Below are positions 25,957 to 34,348 of a DNA stretch of 47,373 bases, one piece after another; position 1 is the first letter of the stretch; the number at the start of each line of letters is the position of its first letter. The notes beneath the pieces were generated by a model that was given only the letters and a program-made list of their open reading frames with translations, searched no databases and was not told where the DNA came from. Position numbers and translations under genes: made by a program. This DNA comes from Myxococcales bacterium (lineage in GTDB: Bacteria; Myxococcota_A; Polyangia; Polyangiales; Polyangiaceae), in contig JAEUKE010000305.1 in assembly GCA_016794345.1 (NCBI GenBank), positions 1 through 47,373 on the forward strand, read 5' to 3'.

Positions 25957-26886
25957 ATGGCCCGCGACCTCTACGAAGTCCTGGGTGTGCCGAAGACAGC
26001 AGACGAAGACGCCATCAAGAAGGCGTTCCGGAAGCTTGCGGCCAAGTACCACCCTGACAAGAACCCCGGCAAAGAGAGCGAAGCTCGGTTCAAGGAGATC
26101 AACCGCGCGAACGAGGTGCTCTCGGACAAGCAGAAGCGCGCGCTCTACGACGAGTTCGGCGAAGAGAGCCTGAGCCAGGGCTTCGATCCGGAGCGCGCTC
26201 GAATGATGCGCAACTTCGCTCGCGGCCAAGGTGGCGGGCGGGGTCGCACCGCGAGCTTCCAGGATATCTTCGGAGGCGGCGTCGGGGACTTCGGCGACAT
26301 CTTCGGCGACTTCGTCAACCGCTCGGGCGGCGGCCGCGTGCGGCAACAGCCGAGACGCGCGCCCGACATGGAGGCGGAGGTCACGATCGACTTCGTCTCG
26401 TCCCTGAAAGGAACGACGGTCGAGCTGCGGCAGAACGGCTCGACGGAGGCCGTCAACGTCCGGATCCCCGCCGGCGTGAGCGACGGGGGGCGCGTGCGCA
26501 TCGCGGGCCAGGGCGGCAACATCCCCGGCGCGGAGCGAGGCGATCTGCTCCTGACGGTCCGCGTCCGACCGCACAAACACTTCAAGCGCGAGGGTGACGA
26601 CCTGCACCTGGAGCTGCCCGTGACGATCGTGGAGGCTTACGAGGGTGGGAAGGTGCGCGTCCCCACGCCTGACGGGGAAGTGCAGCTGAAGGTCCCGCCC
26701 CGCACGCAGAGCGGCACCGTGACGCGCCTTCGCGGCAAGGGAGTCGCGCGCAAGGGAAAGGCGCCCGGCGATCTCTACGTACGGTTCTTGGTGCAGATAC
26801 CGGAGTCCGAGGCCCCCGAGGTGAAGCAGGCCATCGAGTCGCTCCGCGACTTCGTCGCCGACCCGCGCGAAGACATCGCGCTCTGA
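25957..26886 (+). CDS. CbpA-type DnaJ co-chaperone
   Basis: A 309-residue class B J-protein. The J domain (1-70) has the essential HPD at 32-34. A Gly/Phe-rich segment (about 88-120) follows, then a two-part C-terminal substrate-binding domain (about 130-300). The CxxCxGxG zinc finger of canonical DnaJ is absent, which places it with CbpA-type proteins. It would stimulate DnaK ATPase and deliver clients. The stop codon abuts the stop of the convergent lipoprotein gene with no bases between. No dnaK or grpE is nearby, so this is probably an accessory J-protein. Confidence 0.95.
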   Translation: MARDLYEVLGVPKTADEDAIKKAFRKLAAKYHPDKNPGKESEARFKEINRANEVLSDKQKRALYDEFGEESLSQGFDPERARMMRNFARGQGGGRGRTASFQDIFGGGVGDFGDIFGDFVNRSGGGRVRQQPRRAPDMEAEVTIDFVSSLKGTTVELRQNGSTEAVNVRIPAGVSDGGRVRIAGQGGNIPGAERGDLLLTVRVRPHKHFKREGDDLHLELPVTIVEAYEGGKVRVPTPDGEVQLKVPPRTQSGTVTRLRGKGVARKGKAPGDLYVRFLVQIPESEAPEVKQAIESLRDFVADPREDIAL

Positions 26887-27318
26887 TCAGCCGCCCGGCG
26901 ATCCGCCGCCGGGCGGGCCACCCGGCCCACCGCCGCCCATGGGGGTCGTGCCACAGAAAGACGGGTCCGAGCAGACGCGCGCGCTCGAGTTGGAGAGGGG
27001 CGCGCAGCACCCCGACTGGCACTGGCTGTCGAGCGTGCACTGGTCGGCGCAGCGGCTGTCTTCCCCCTCCGCCCCGACGCACAGCGCATCGTTGCAGCAG
27101 GTGTCCCCCGCCGAGCAGACCTTGCCCACGTCCGTGCAGGTGCCGGAGCCCGTCCCGCTCGCGTCCGCGTCGACGCATTCTCCGTCGTCGCAGACCCGGT
27201 CGCCTTTGCAGTCCGTGTCCTTCTCGCACCCATCCCCGCTGCTGGAGTCGCCGCACGCGACCGCGGAGATCAGCCCGCCCGTAAGAATGAGACCAAGGAG
27301 CGTTCGCATTCGAAGCAT
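26887..27318 (-). CDS. Small cysteine-rich lipoprotein
   Basis: 143 residues, with a signal peptide and lipobox SAVAC near residue 22. The mature part is acidic and Cys-rich, with repeated C....DC..D..C motifs like Dickkopf or EGF-like modules (DGCEKDTDCKGDRVCDDG; QCQSGCCAP). It ends in a Gly/Pro-rich tail. ATGs at 27318 and 27309 are both possible. Function unknown; probably a surface-exposed structural or binding protein. Confidence 0.8.
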   Translation of the reverse strand: MLRMRTLLGLILTGGLISAVACGDSSSGDGCEKDTDCKGDRVCDDGECVDADASGTGSGTCTDVGKVCSAGDTCCNDALCVGAEGEDSRCADQCTLDSQCQSGCCAPLSNSSARVCSDPSFCGTTPMGGGGPGGPPGGGSPGG

Positions 27319-27383
27319 CTTGGGGCTGCTTTCTGCCGCGTCGAGGGGGCGCTCGCAACGCCCAATCGTGTAGAGTCGCGTCG

Positions 27384-27398
27384 GATGCGTGACGCATC
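27384..27398. repeat. Short inverted repeat over a start codon
   Basis: GATGCG (27384-27389) and CGCATC (27393-27398) flank 3 bases and span the ATG of the gene at 27385. It could mask the start in mRNA, or be chance. Confidence 0.3.
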
Positions 27399-27921
27399 GT
27401 TACTCGTCGCGGTGACGACCGTGGTCCTCGGGTGCGGCTCGGTTCAGCGACCGGCCGAGCTCCGCGGCCGGCCGGCCGATCCCGTCGCGGTGCGCTTCTC
27501 GAGCCCGCGCCCGGCCGAGCTCTGGTCCGACTCGAGGATCTGCCGCGGGCCGTGCGAGCGCACCCTCGCGGTCGCGGACACGACCTACGAGGTGCGGGTC
27601 CCCGAGCTGCCGGACTCACCCCGCTTCGAGATCCCCGCGACCGACCGCGAGGTGCTGGTCCAGGTTCACCCCTCCCACGTGGAGCTCGTCGGCGCGGGCG
27701 CGACGCTGGGCGCGATCGGCGGTGGAACGATCGTGGCTGGGGGCGGCGCGGCGCTGCTCGACGCCGTCGGTCGGGAGGACTTTCAAGGGGCGATGGGGCC
27801 GGGGCTCATCGCCGCGGCGTCCGGCGGCGCGCTCCTGGCCGGCGGGATCGTCTGCGCCGCGCTGAGCGGAACGAGCGTCACGCTGAAGGAGCTCGCCGAG
27901 GCAGGGCTCGTGCGGTTCTGA
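27385..27921 (+). CDS. Small lipoprotein with glycine-rich hydrophobic segments
   Basis: 178 residues. The signal peptide has lipobox VVLGC (near residue 17). A short beta region with a CRGPC motif leads to two Gly/Ala-rich hydrophobic stretches (about 109-130 and 139-160) that look like a membrane hairpin. No family recognised. It diverges from the 26887 lipoprotein gene across a 66-base gap and converges with the HDOD-GGDEF gene. An envelope role is likely but unspecified. Confidence 0.72.
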   Translation: MRDASLLVAVTTVVLGCGSVQRPAELRGRPADPVAVRFSSPRPAELWSDSRICRGPCERTLAVADTTYEVRVPELPDSPRFEIPATDREVLVQVHPSHVELVGAGATLGAIGGGTIVAGGGAALLDAVGREDFQGAMGPGLIAAASGGALLAGGIVCAALSGTSVTLKELAEAGLVRF

Positions 27922-27937
27922 TCCGCGGAGGCGAGCC

Positions 27938-29386
27938 TCACCCGTGACAGATGCGATCGCGTCCGCCGTCCTTCGCGCGGTAGAGCGCCGCGTCCGCGCG
28001 CGCGATGAGCTGCTCGACGCTCTCGGCTCCGTTGAGCTGGGCGATCCCGAAGCTCGCAGTGACGCGGAAGCGGCTCTTTTCGCTCGCGAACGTCGTCGCG
28101 CCCACGTCGCCACGGATCCGCTCGGCGATCTTCGAGGCCGCATCGACGGGGGTCCGGGGCAACACCGCGGCGAACTCCTCGCCGCCGTACCGACCGAAGA
28201 TGTCCCCTGTCCGCATCGCCTTCGACGCGTGGCTCGCCACCGCGACGAGCACGTCGTCGCCGACCTGATGCCCGTGGGTGTCGTTGACCTTCTTGAAGTG
28301 GTCGACATCGAGCAGGATGATCGACAATGGAGCACGCTCCTGGAGCGCCCTCTGGTGGTTGGCCTTCAGACCATGGATGAAGGCGCGACGGTTGAGCACA
28401 CCGGTGAGGCCGTCGGTCGAGGCCATTCGCGCGAGCTCGCCGTTCGCGGCCTCGAGATCGCGGATGAGCCGCTCCTTCTGGCTCAAGAGGGAGTTCGTCG
28501 AAGCGAGCAGATCCTGGAACTCGCGGTTCAGCTCCACGAGCCTCAGGCTCGCCTCGCTGAGCACCTTGTCGAGCTCGGCTTGTTTTCCGACGCTCCGCTG
28601 GAAGGCCGAGCCTGCATCCCGGACGAGCGCGGGCAGCTCGGCGAGGACCGCGTCGCAGTCAGTCCCGGAGAGGCCCAAGCGCTCGAGCGCAGAGACGGCG
28701 CTGCGCTTGAGGTTCTCGGCGTCCCCACCTTCGAACGTCGAGGCGACCCTCTCGGCCGCCCAGGCGACCCGCGCGAGCGGATGATCGAGCGGCTCGTCGT
28801 CGTGGTGGTGCGAGATGGCATGCGCCACGTGATCTGGCAGAAACCACTTCTTCGCGAGCTGCGCGCCCGAGACCGGGTGAGGGACGTGGCCCTTCAAGCG
28901 CTCGTGCGTGGGACGGGCGAGCGCCGGCCGGCGCGCGAGCTGCACGGCCTCTTCGAGATCCTGGCGCGCGACGCGAAGGATACCGACATCCAGCAAGAGC
29001 CCGGTCGTGAAGGCCTCGCCCGGCAGCGCGAGCTTCGTCGCCTCCGCGATTCGCTGCGCGGCGCAGCCGCGCCGCAGCCCGATTGAGAGGAGCGACTCGC
29101 CGGCCAGGCCGACGGGAACCAGATCCGTCACGGCCAGCGCGAGCGCGATGTTCTGGATCGAAGCCACGCCGAGCAAGCTCGTCGCCTGTCGGATGTCCGC
29201 GACGCGCCGGGAGACACCGTGCACGGGTGCGTTCACGACGTGGAGCAGTCGCGCCGCGAAGGCCGGGTCCTGCGCCGCGAGCTGGGCGAGCTCCTGGATC
29301 GTGCAGTCTGCCTTCGAAGCGGCCTGGACGATCTGCAGCGCAAGTGTGGAGAGAGCGTCTTCCTTCGACGAAGTTGGCTTGGACAC
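27938..29386 (-). CDS. HDOD-GGDEF protein, probable diguanylate cyclase
   Basis: 482 residues. An N-terminal HDOD domain (about 15-210; LHVVNAPVHG, LLGVASIQNIALA) and a helical linker (about 230-310) precede a GGDEF domain (about 320-480). The active-site signature is GGEEF (401-405), and an RxxD product-inhibition site (RTGD, 392-395) sits five residues before it, so it should make cyclic di-GMP under feedback control. The start is a GTG at 29386. The HDOD domain probably senses or relays a signal. It is on the same strand as cysS but 132 bases away, with its own possible promoter in the gap. Confidence 0.93.
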   Translation of the reverse strand: MSKPTSSKEDALSTLALQIVQAASKADCTIQELAQLAAQDPAFAARLLHVVNAPVHGVSRRVADIRQATSLLGVASIQNIALALAVTDLVPVGLAGESLLSIGLRRGCAAQRIAEATKLALPGEAFTTGLLLDVGILRVARQDLEEAVQLARRPALARPTHERLKGHVPHPVSGAQLAKKWFLPDHVAHAISHHHDDEPLDHPLARVAWAAERVASTFEGGDAENLKRSAVSALERLGLSGTDCDAVLAELPALVRDAGSAFQRSVGKQAELDKVLSEASLRLVELNREFQDLLASTNSLLSQKERLIRDLEAANGELARMASTDGLTGVLNRRAFIHGLKANHQRALQERAPLSIILLDVDHFKKVNDTHGHQVGDDVLVAVASHASKAMRTGDIFGRYGGEEFAAVLPRTPVDAASKIAERIRGDVGATTFASEKSRFRVTASFGIAQLNGAESVEQLIARADAALYRAKDGGRDRICHG

Positions 29387-29431
29387 GCGGGAGGGGAGGT
29401 GGAGGTTTTCGCCATCCCCCCAGCGCGCAGG

Positions 29432-29459
29432 ATTCTAACGGAATATTGGTTCCGGTTCC
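29432..29459 (-). promoter_or_regulatory. Candidate promoter for the HDOD-GGDEF gene
   Basis: On the minus strand a doubled GGAACC (29459-29448) precedes TAGAAT (29437-29432); the first copy is 16 bases from the -10. GGAAC is typical of ECF-sigma -35 elements, but the -10 is sigma70-like, so the class is uncertain. The AT-rich island favours a promoter here. Confidence 0.3.
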
Positions 29460-29518
29460 TAAGGGCTTCGAACGAGAAATCCGAAGCAGAACCGAGCCAA
29501 AAGCGAACGCTCGTTACG

Positions 29519-31069
29519 TCATGGCAGGACGCGCCAGGTCGTCCCTTCCGGCGAGTCGTAGAGCTCGACATTCCAGCTCACCAGCTCCAGCCGGATGGCG
29601 TCGGCGCGGGCAAAGTCCTTGTTCTGCCTGGCCGCGACGCGCTCGGCGATCTTCTGCTGGATGGCCTCGGGCGTGAGGCCGCGGAGACGGAGGCGCTGCG
29701 CCCGGGTGCGGGCCTCGTATTCGGCCGGCATCGCCTGGAGCAGCCCCAGGCGCTCCGTCACGTCCACCAAGGCCTTGGCGAGACGGCTCGCCACGAAGGG
29801 CGCGAGCTTGGCGATGGGCGGCTCCTTCTTGCGCCGCTGCGCGATGTCGGCGAGCTCGTTGCCGGCCTTCGCGACCTCGGCGATGACCGACAGCGCGACC
29901 GGGGTGTTGAGGTCGTCGTCGAGCGCGGCCTTCACCTTGGGGACGGCCTCGTTCGACAGCGCGATCATCGGGGCGAAGGTCGGGGGCATCGTCGAGATGG
30001 TGCCCGTCGTGCCGCTCTCCGCGAGGGCGCGGAGCCGCTGGAGCGTCTGGTAGAGGTAGTCGACCCGGCGCTCCGCCTCCGCGACGCCAGGGAAGATGAC
30101 GCGCCCGTCATCGAGCTTCTCGGTGTCGAACGCGATGGGCCCGCGGTAGTGGACCGTGAGCAGGAAATAACGGAGCGCCTCGGGGTCGTTGCGCTCGTAC
30201 ACGTCCCTCACGGTGACGAAGTTCCCGAGGGACTTCGCCATCTTCTCCTTGTCGACGTTGACAAATCCGTTATGAATCCACATCCGCGCGAAGGGCCCCT
30301 CCGCGGGGAACGCGGCCTCGCTCTGGGCGATCTCGTTCTCGTGGTGCGGGAAGATGAGATCCATCCCGCCGCAGTGGACGTCGAAGCCGTGGCCGAGGTG
30401 TTTGGCGCTCATCGCGGAGCACTCGATGTGCCAGCCGGGCCGCCCCTTGCCCCACGGGCTCTCCCAACCCCAGGCGTCGGCCGAGCAGCCCTTCCACAAG
30501 GCGAAGTCGAGCGGGTCGCGCTTCGTCTCGTTGGCCTCGATGCGCGCGCCGACGACCAGCTCCTCCACCTTGCGCTTGGAGAGCTTGCCGTAGCCGGGGA
30601 ACGCTCGGACGGCGTAGTAGACGTCTTTGATCCCGCCCTCTTGTTCGACGACGTAAGCGGCGCCCTTCTCGATCAGGCGCTCGACGAGCGCGACGATCTC
30701 CGGGATTGTCTCGCTGACCTTGGGCTCCACGTCGGGGGAGAGGCAGCCCAGCGCACGGATGTCGGACTGGTAGAGCTCCGCCATCCGGGCGGACAAGGTG
30801 AGCGGCGCCTCGCCTTTCTCGGCGGCGCGCTTCAGGATCTTGTCGTCCACATCCGTGATGTTGCGGACGTACTTCGTCTTGAAGCCCTCCGCGCGGAGAT
30901 GCCGGACGAGAACGTCGGGGGCGAGCGCCGCCCGAGCGTGGCCCACGTGCGCGACGTCGTAGACGGTCGGGCCGCAGCAGTAGACGCCCACCTCACCGGA
31001 CGACCGGATGATGAGCGGTTGGAGCGCGGCGGTGAGCGTGTCGTACAGACGGAGGGGGGTCTCGGCCAT
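29519..31069 (-). CDS. cysS: Cysteinyl-tRNA synthetase
   Basis: A 516-residue class I aminoacyl-tRNA synthetase that charges tRNA-Cys. The N-terminal YCCGPTVYD includes the zinc-ligand cysteine. The HIGH motif is HVGH (41-44) and the KMSKS motif is KMAKS (276-280). The TDVDDKI and WHIECSAM motifs are diagnostic of CysS. It is slightly longer than the usual 460-500 residues but complete. The start is the ATG at 31069. The neighbours are a signalling gene downstream and a MYXO-CTERM protein gene upstream, so no obvious functional operon. Confidence 0.97.
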   Translation of the reverse strand: MAETPLRLYDTLTAALQPLIIRSSGEVGVYCCGPTVYDVAHVGHARAALAPDVLVRHLRAEGFKTKYVRNITDVDDKILKRAAEKGEAPLTLSARMAELYQSDIRALGCLSPDVEPKVSETIPEIVALVERLIEKGAAYVVEQEGGIKDVYYAVRAFPGYGKLSKRKVEELVVGARIEANETKRDPLDFALWKGCSADAWGWESPWGKGRPGWHIECSAMSAKHLGHGFDVHCGGMDLIFPHHENEIAQSEAAFPAEGPFARMWIHNGFVNVDKEKMAKSLGNFVTVRDVYERNDPEALRYFLLTVHYRGPIAFDTEKLDDGRVIFPGVAEAERRVDYLYQTLQRLRALAESGTTGTISTMPPTFAPMIALSNEAVPKVKAALDDDLNTPVALSVIAEVAKAGNELADIAQRRKKEPPIAKLAPFVASRLAKALVDVTERLGLLQAMPAEYEARTRAQRLRLRGLTPEAIQQKIAERVAARQNKDFARADAIRLELVSWNVELYDSPEGTTWRVLP

Positions 31070-31146
31070 GGATTTCCCGACGCACGGGAATAGCCGGTTC
31101 AGACAGGTGTGTCACGCGGGGAGCCGCCCTTTCAAGCTCCCGGCGC

Positions 31147-32958
31147 TCAGCCGCGGCGACGGCGACGACGAGCCGCAACGGAAGCCGCGAGCGCGAGCGC
31201 CGCCCAGGCGCCGGTGGAGCTCGGTCCGTCGGAGCCTGCAGCCAGGCAATTGCACCCGTCCGCCTCGACCTTCGTGTCGGCGCCGCCGCCTTCGCCGCCT
31301 TCACCGCCCGCCCCGCTGGTGTCACCCGAGCCGGTGCTCGACGAAGTCGTGCCCGAGCCGCTGGACGAGGTCGTCGATCCAGGGCCGGCGCCACCTTGGC
31401 CGCCGCCTCCCGTGCCCGTCTCCGGCACGTAGCCGAGCACGGCGACCTCGCCCGAGAAGCTCTCGGTCGCCGGCATGCCCGCGCACTGCGTGTAGCTGTA
31501 TTGCCAGACCGGCTGGAGGAAGATCGTGTTGGCCTGGGCCGAGTCGACCTGGAGCGTGATCGTGGCGACGCGCTGGGTGCCGGGGGTGAGATCTCCCATG
31601 GCCACACCCGAGGCGAGATCGCCGAGCGCGACCGAGCCGCCGTTCACGTCGCCGGGCTGCCCGTCGGTCGCGAAGTCCGTGAGCGAGATGCCGGAGGGGA
31701 CGTCGAGGAGGAGCTCGACTCCGCTCGCGGTGGCGGTGCCCTCGTTCTCCAGCGTGGCCGTGACGGTGAAGCTGTCGCCGATGGCGACCTGGTTCACGTC
31801 CACCTCGGTCGACGAAGCCTGGTAGAGGAACGTCGGCGCGTTGACGTCGATCGCGATGCCGGCGAGCACGGGCATGTAGCTGTCGTCGAGCGTCTGCGTG
31901 CGAAGCACGGCCGAGGTCTGCCCGGGCGCGAGCTGACCGGCCGCCGAGCTGAGCTGCACGTTGGTGAGATCCCAGCCTTGCCGCGAGCCCGACGCGTTCG
32001 AGCCCGGCGTGTGGTTCTTCATGCCAAACGTGCCGCTCGTGTCGAGCTGGCCGTCGGGGCCGTTGATCTGCGAGCAGAAGAAGTTGTTCGCGGGGTTGTT
32101 CGGCCCGGACAGGTTGACGAAGCTCGAGGCGACCGTCTGGCCGATCGCGAGCTGATCGCCGACGCGGTTCGAGTCGCCCTCGACCGTGGCGATCGCGATG
32201 GTCCCGTTGATCTCGCCCGCCGGCGGCGCGCAGAAGCCGCTCACGGCGTAGTCGACCGTGGTGTTCTCGTCCACGAACGCCGTGTCGCCGACGAAGACGG
32301 AGAGGTTCCGGATGGGCTCGCTGTCGAAGCGGTAGGCGACGATGATGCTCCAGCCGGCCGCGTTGACCGTGTTGAAGTTCGACGCCTGCGTGGCGGGCAC
32401 GCCCGCGACCGCATAGAGCCCGGAGCCGTGTTGCTCGACGAAGCTCGTGACCTCGGCCGATCGCATGTAGTAGCGAATGGTGAACGTGCCGGTCTGCTCG
32501 ACGGTCGTCGCCGTGGTCGCGTCGGGCGTGACGAGGATCGAGTCGTTGCCGAACGAGAGGACCACGGGCTCGTTGAGGAAAGCGGAGACGTCCTCTCCGT
32601 ACTCGTGGCTACCGCCCCAGACGAGCTCGGCATAGAGCACCTGGCTCTCGCTCGGCAGCGTCAGCTGGGCGTCCGAGCCGTTTGCCGTCCAGTCGCTCGT
32701 CGTGCCGCCGGGCCAGGCCATGGCCCCGAGGGGGGCGTCGGTGTCGACGCTCTGGGCGTCGAGCGTGATGAAGGTCCCGATCGAGTCGGAGACCCCGGGA
32801 CCGTTGAGGCCCGACTCCTTCGAGAGGCCTAGCGTGTTGCCGGCCGCGATGACGTTACCGGGCGCCGTCGTGGAGAAGCGGAGCGCTTGCGCGGAGGCCT
32901 CCACCGAGAGTGACGACACGCCGAGACCCAGGAGAAGAGCGACCGCCTGGCGAAGCAT
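31147..32958 (-). CDS. MYXO-CTERM-sorted surface protein with DUF11/CARDB-like domain
   Basis: 603 residues. The signal peptide ends around VEASAQA. A long beta-rich ectodomain (about 25-400) is followed by a DUF11/CARDB-like repeat (about 405-500; AIGDSFTVTATLENEGTATA), then a Gly/Ser/Thr linker. The tail is a MYXO-CTERM signal: GCNC, a short hydrophobic helix (WAALALAASVAA) and a run of arginines. Family knowledge is that such tails are processed and the protein is displayed on the myxobacterial surface. Function unknown; an adhesin or structural role is plausible. Confidence 0.88.
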   Translation of the reverse strand: MLRQAVALLLGLGVSSLSVEASAQALRFSTTAPGNVIAAGNTLGLSKESGLNGPGVSDSIGTFITLDAQSVDTDAPLGAMAWPGGTTSDWTANGSDAQLTLPSESQVLYAELVWGGSHEYGEDVSAFLNEPVVLSFGNDSILVTPDATTATTVEQTGTFTIRYYMRSAEVTSFVEQHGSGLYAVAGVPATQASNFNTVNAAGWSIIVAYRFDSEPIRNLSVFVGDTAFVDENTTVDYAVSGFCAPPAGEINGTIAIATVEGDSNRVGDQLAIGQTVASSFVNLSGPNNPANNFFCSQINGPDGQLDTSGTFGMKNHTPGSNASGSRQGWDLTNVQLSSAAGQLAPGQTSAVLRTQTLDDSYMPVLAGIAIDVNAPTFLYQASSTEVDVNQVAIGDSFTVTATLENEGTATASGVELLLDVPSGISLTDFATDGQPGDVNGGSVALGDLASGVAMGDLTPGTQRVATITLQVDSAQANTIFLQPVWQYSYTQCAGMPATESFSGEVAVLGYVPETGTGGGGQGGAGPGSTTSSSGSGTTSSSTGSGDTSGAGGEGGEGGGADTKVEADGCNCLAAGSDGPSSTGAWAALALAASVAARRRRRRG

Positions 32959-33057
32959 GGAGCCCGCATCTTCCGCGAGGAAGGCGCCAGGCGAAAGTGG
33001 GATGTTCGGATGGGGAATGGACGCACCAGCCGCCGCTCGACGCGGATCGGTGCGCGG

Positions 33058-34233
33058 TCAGTCGCCGACGATCTGGTCGTTCACGTAAGCCACGACGGCT
33101 TCAGTCTCGTTGACGGTGCGCTGGGCGATCGCCGGCTCGCTCCGAAATACCCCGAACGCGCGGAGCATCTGCGTCCCGAACACCGTCTTGCCCGGCGGCT
33201 CGTCGCCGGACGCGAACGCGTCGGGCGAGCCGACGGCGGAGAAGCCGAGCTCACGCTCGGCGAAGGCGCGTGTGCCCGGCGCGATGTGACAGGTGACACA
33301 GTCGATCGTCGCGGGCGAGTGGCGCTCCGGGTTCTCCACGCGTAGCAGCGCGCCGTACGCGGCCTGGCGAGCCTCGAGCGTCGCGGCCGAGACCTTCGCG
33401 GGGTAGAGGAACAGCGAGAAGTCGTCCGCGCTCGTCGACTCCGGCGTGATCGAGGCCTTGTCGAACACCGTCCCGGCCTGGTCGGCGTTCACGAAGGACT
33501 GCTCGTAGGTGCCGGCCAGACCGGGGATCTCCATCGGGACCATCGCGCCGTCGACGATATCGAAGCCGCCGAACCGCCAGTCGTCGGCGGCGCCACGCAA
33601 GGCCATGAACGTGACCCGGACGAGGTTCTTGTCGCCCGCATACTGCAGGAGCGCGTCGCGGAACCCGCTCGCGAACGCGCCCTCCACGCCTTCGGAGAGG
33701 AGCGCCGGGTGGACCCCGAGCGGCCCCGCGTCGGTCTCGATCCCCGACGCCTTGCGGAGATCGACCACGCGTCGAACGACCGCCTCGAGCTCCTCGCGCG
33801 AGAGCGAATAGAAGAGGTGCACGGCGGCGTCGTTCGCCGCGAGCTTCTCGCCCGTCTTGTCGATGGTGACCGGCTGCATGACCAGCCGGATCTGGTTCTG
33901 GCAGGGCTCGCCGAGGCCGGGGAAACAAGGATCGAAGCGGGCCGAGACGACGCGCAGCAGCGGGTAGCTCTGGACGTTGGAGAGCACGGCGTCGACCGGC
34001 GGGAGCGCGTCGTAGGTGGCCTCCGGCAGCAAGGTCCCGCGCGCGCCCGCGGCGTCGGCGCCGATCAGGCTGGTCCGCTGGCCGAGCACCGCCGGCATCG
34101 GGAACAGCACGGAGACGTCATGAGGTCCGACCGGCTCCTCGAGGGTCTTTGGCACCGGCGCCGGCTCCTCCTCGTCGCAAGCGACGAGGAAGGCGGTGGC
34201 GGCCAGCGCGAGGGGAGCGAGCTTGGGCACCAT
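33058..34233 (-). CDS. Lipoprotein with a single haem c-binding motif
   Basis: 391 residues with lipobox LVAC (near residue 19). The long acidic body (about 20-300) has no domain I recognise. A CVTCH motif at 312-316 is the only haem c site, followed by a short C-terminal domain. A few hundred bases around it hold other envelope genes. It could be an outer-membrane electron-transfer lipoprotein or a monohaem-associated binding protein. The CXXCH could be fortuitous, but the context (TIDCVTCHIAPG) is typical of cytochrome c. No oxidoreductase lies beside it. Confidence 0.72.
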   Translation of the reverse strand: MVPKLAPLALAATAFLVACDEEEPAPVPKTLEEPVGPHDVSVLFPMPAVLGQRTSLIGADAAGARGTLLPEATYDALPPVDAVLSNVQSYPLLRVVSARFDPCFPGLGEPCQNQIRLVMQPVTIDKTGEKLAANDAAVHLFYSLSREELEAVVRRVVDLRKASGIETDAGPLGVHPALLSEGVEGAFASGFRDALLQYAGDKNLVRVTFMALRGAADDWRFGGFDIVDGAMVPMEIPGLAGTYEQSFVNADQAGTVFDKASITPESTSADDFSLFLYPAKVSAATLEARQAAYGALLRVENPERHSPATIDCVTCHIAPGTRAFAERELGFSAVGSPDAFASGDEPPGKTVFGTQMLRAFGVFRSEPAIAQRTVNETEAVVAYVNDQIVGD

Positions 34234-34348
34234 CCCCTCAGTCTACGGCCTGGCGCGTGCCCAAGGAACAGCCAGGGAGAGTGGGACACGCACCCCTCGT
34301 TACGCTGCGTGAGCCGCCCGCCACCTCACCGATTGGGGGCCTTCGAGA

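Noticed and set aside
29219..31093. 624-residue plus-strand ORF
   Set aside because: Antisense to cysS, which has all synthetase motifs.
31119..31141. Terminator after the MYXO-CTERM gene
   Set aside because: Six-base stem (GGGAGC with GCTCCC) and long loop without a T-run; not convincing.
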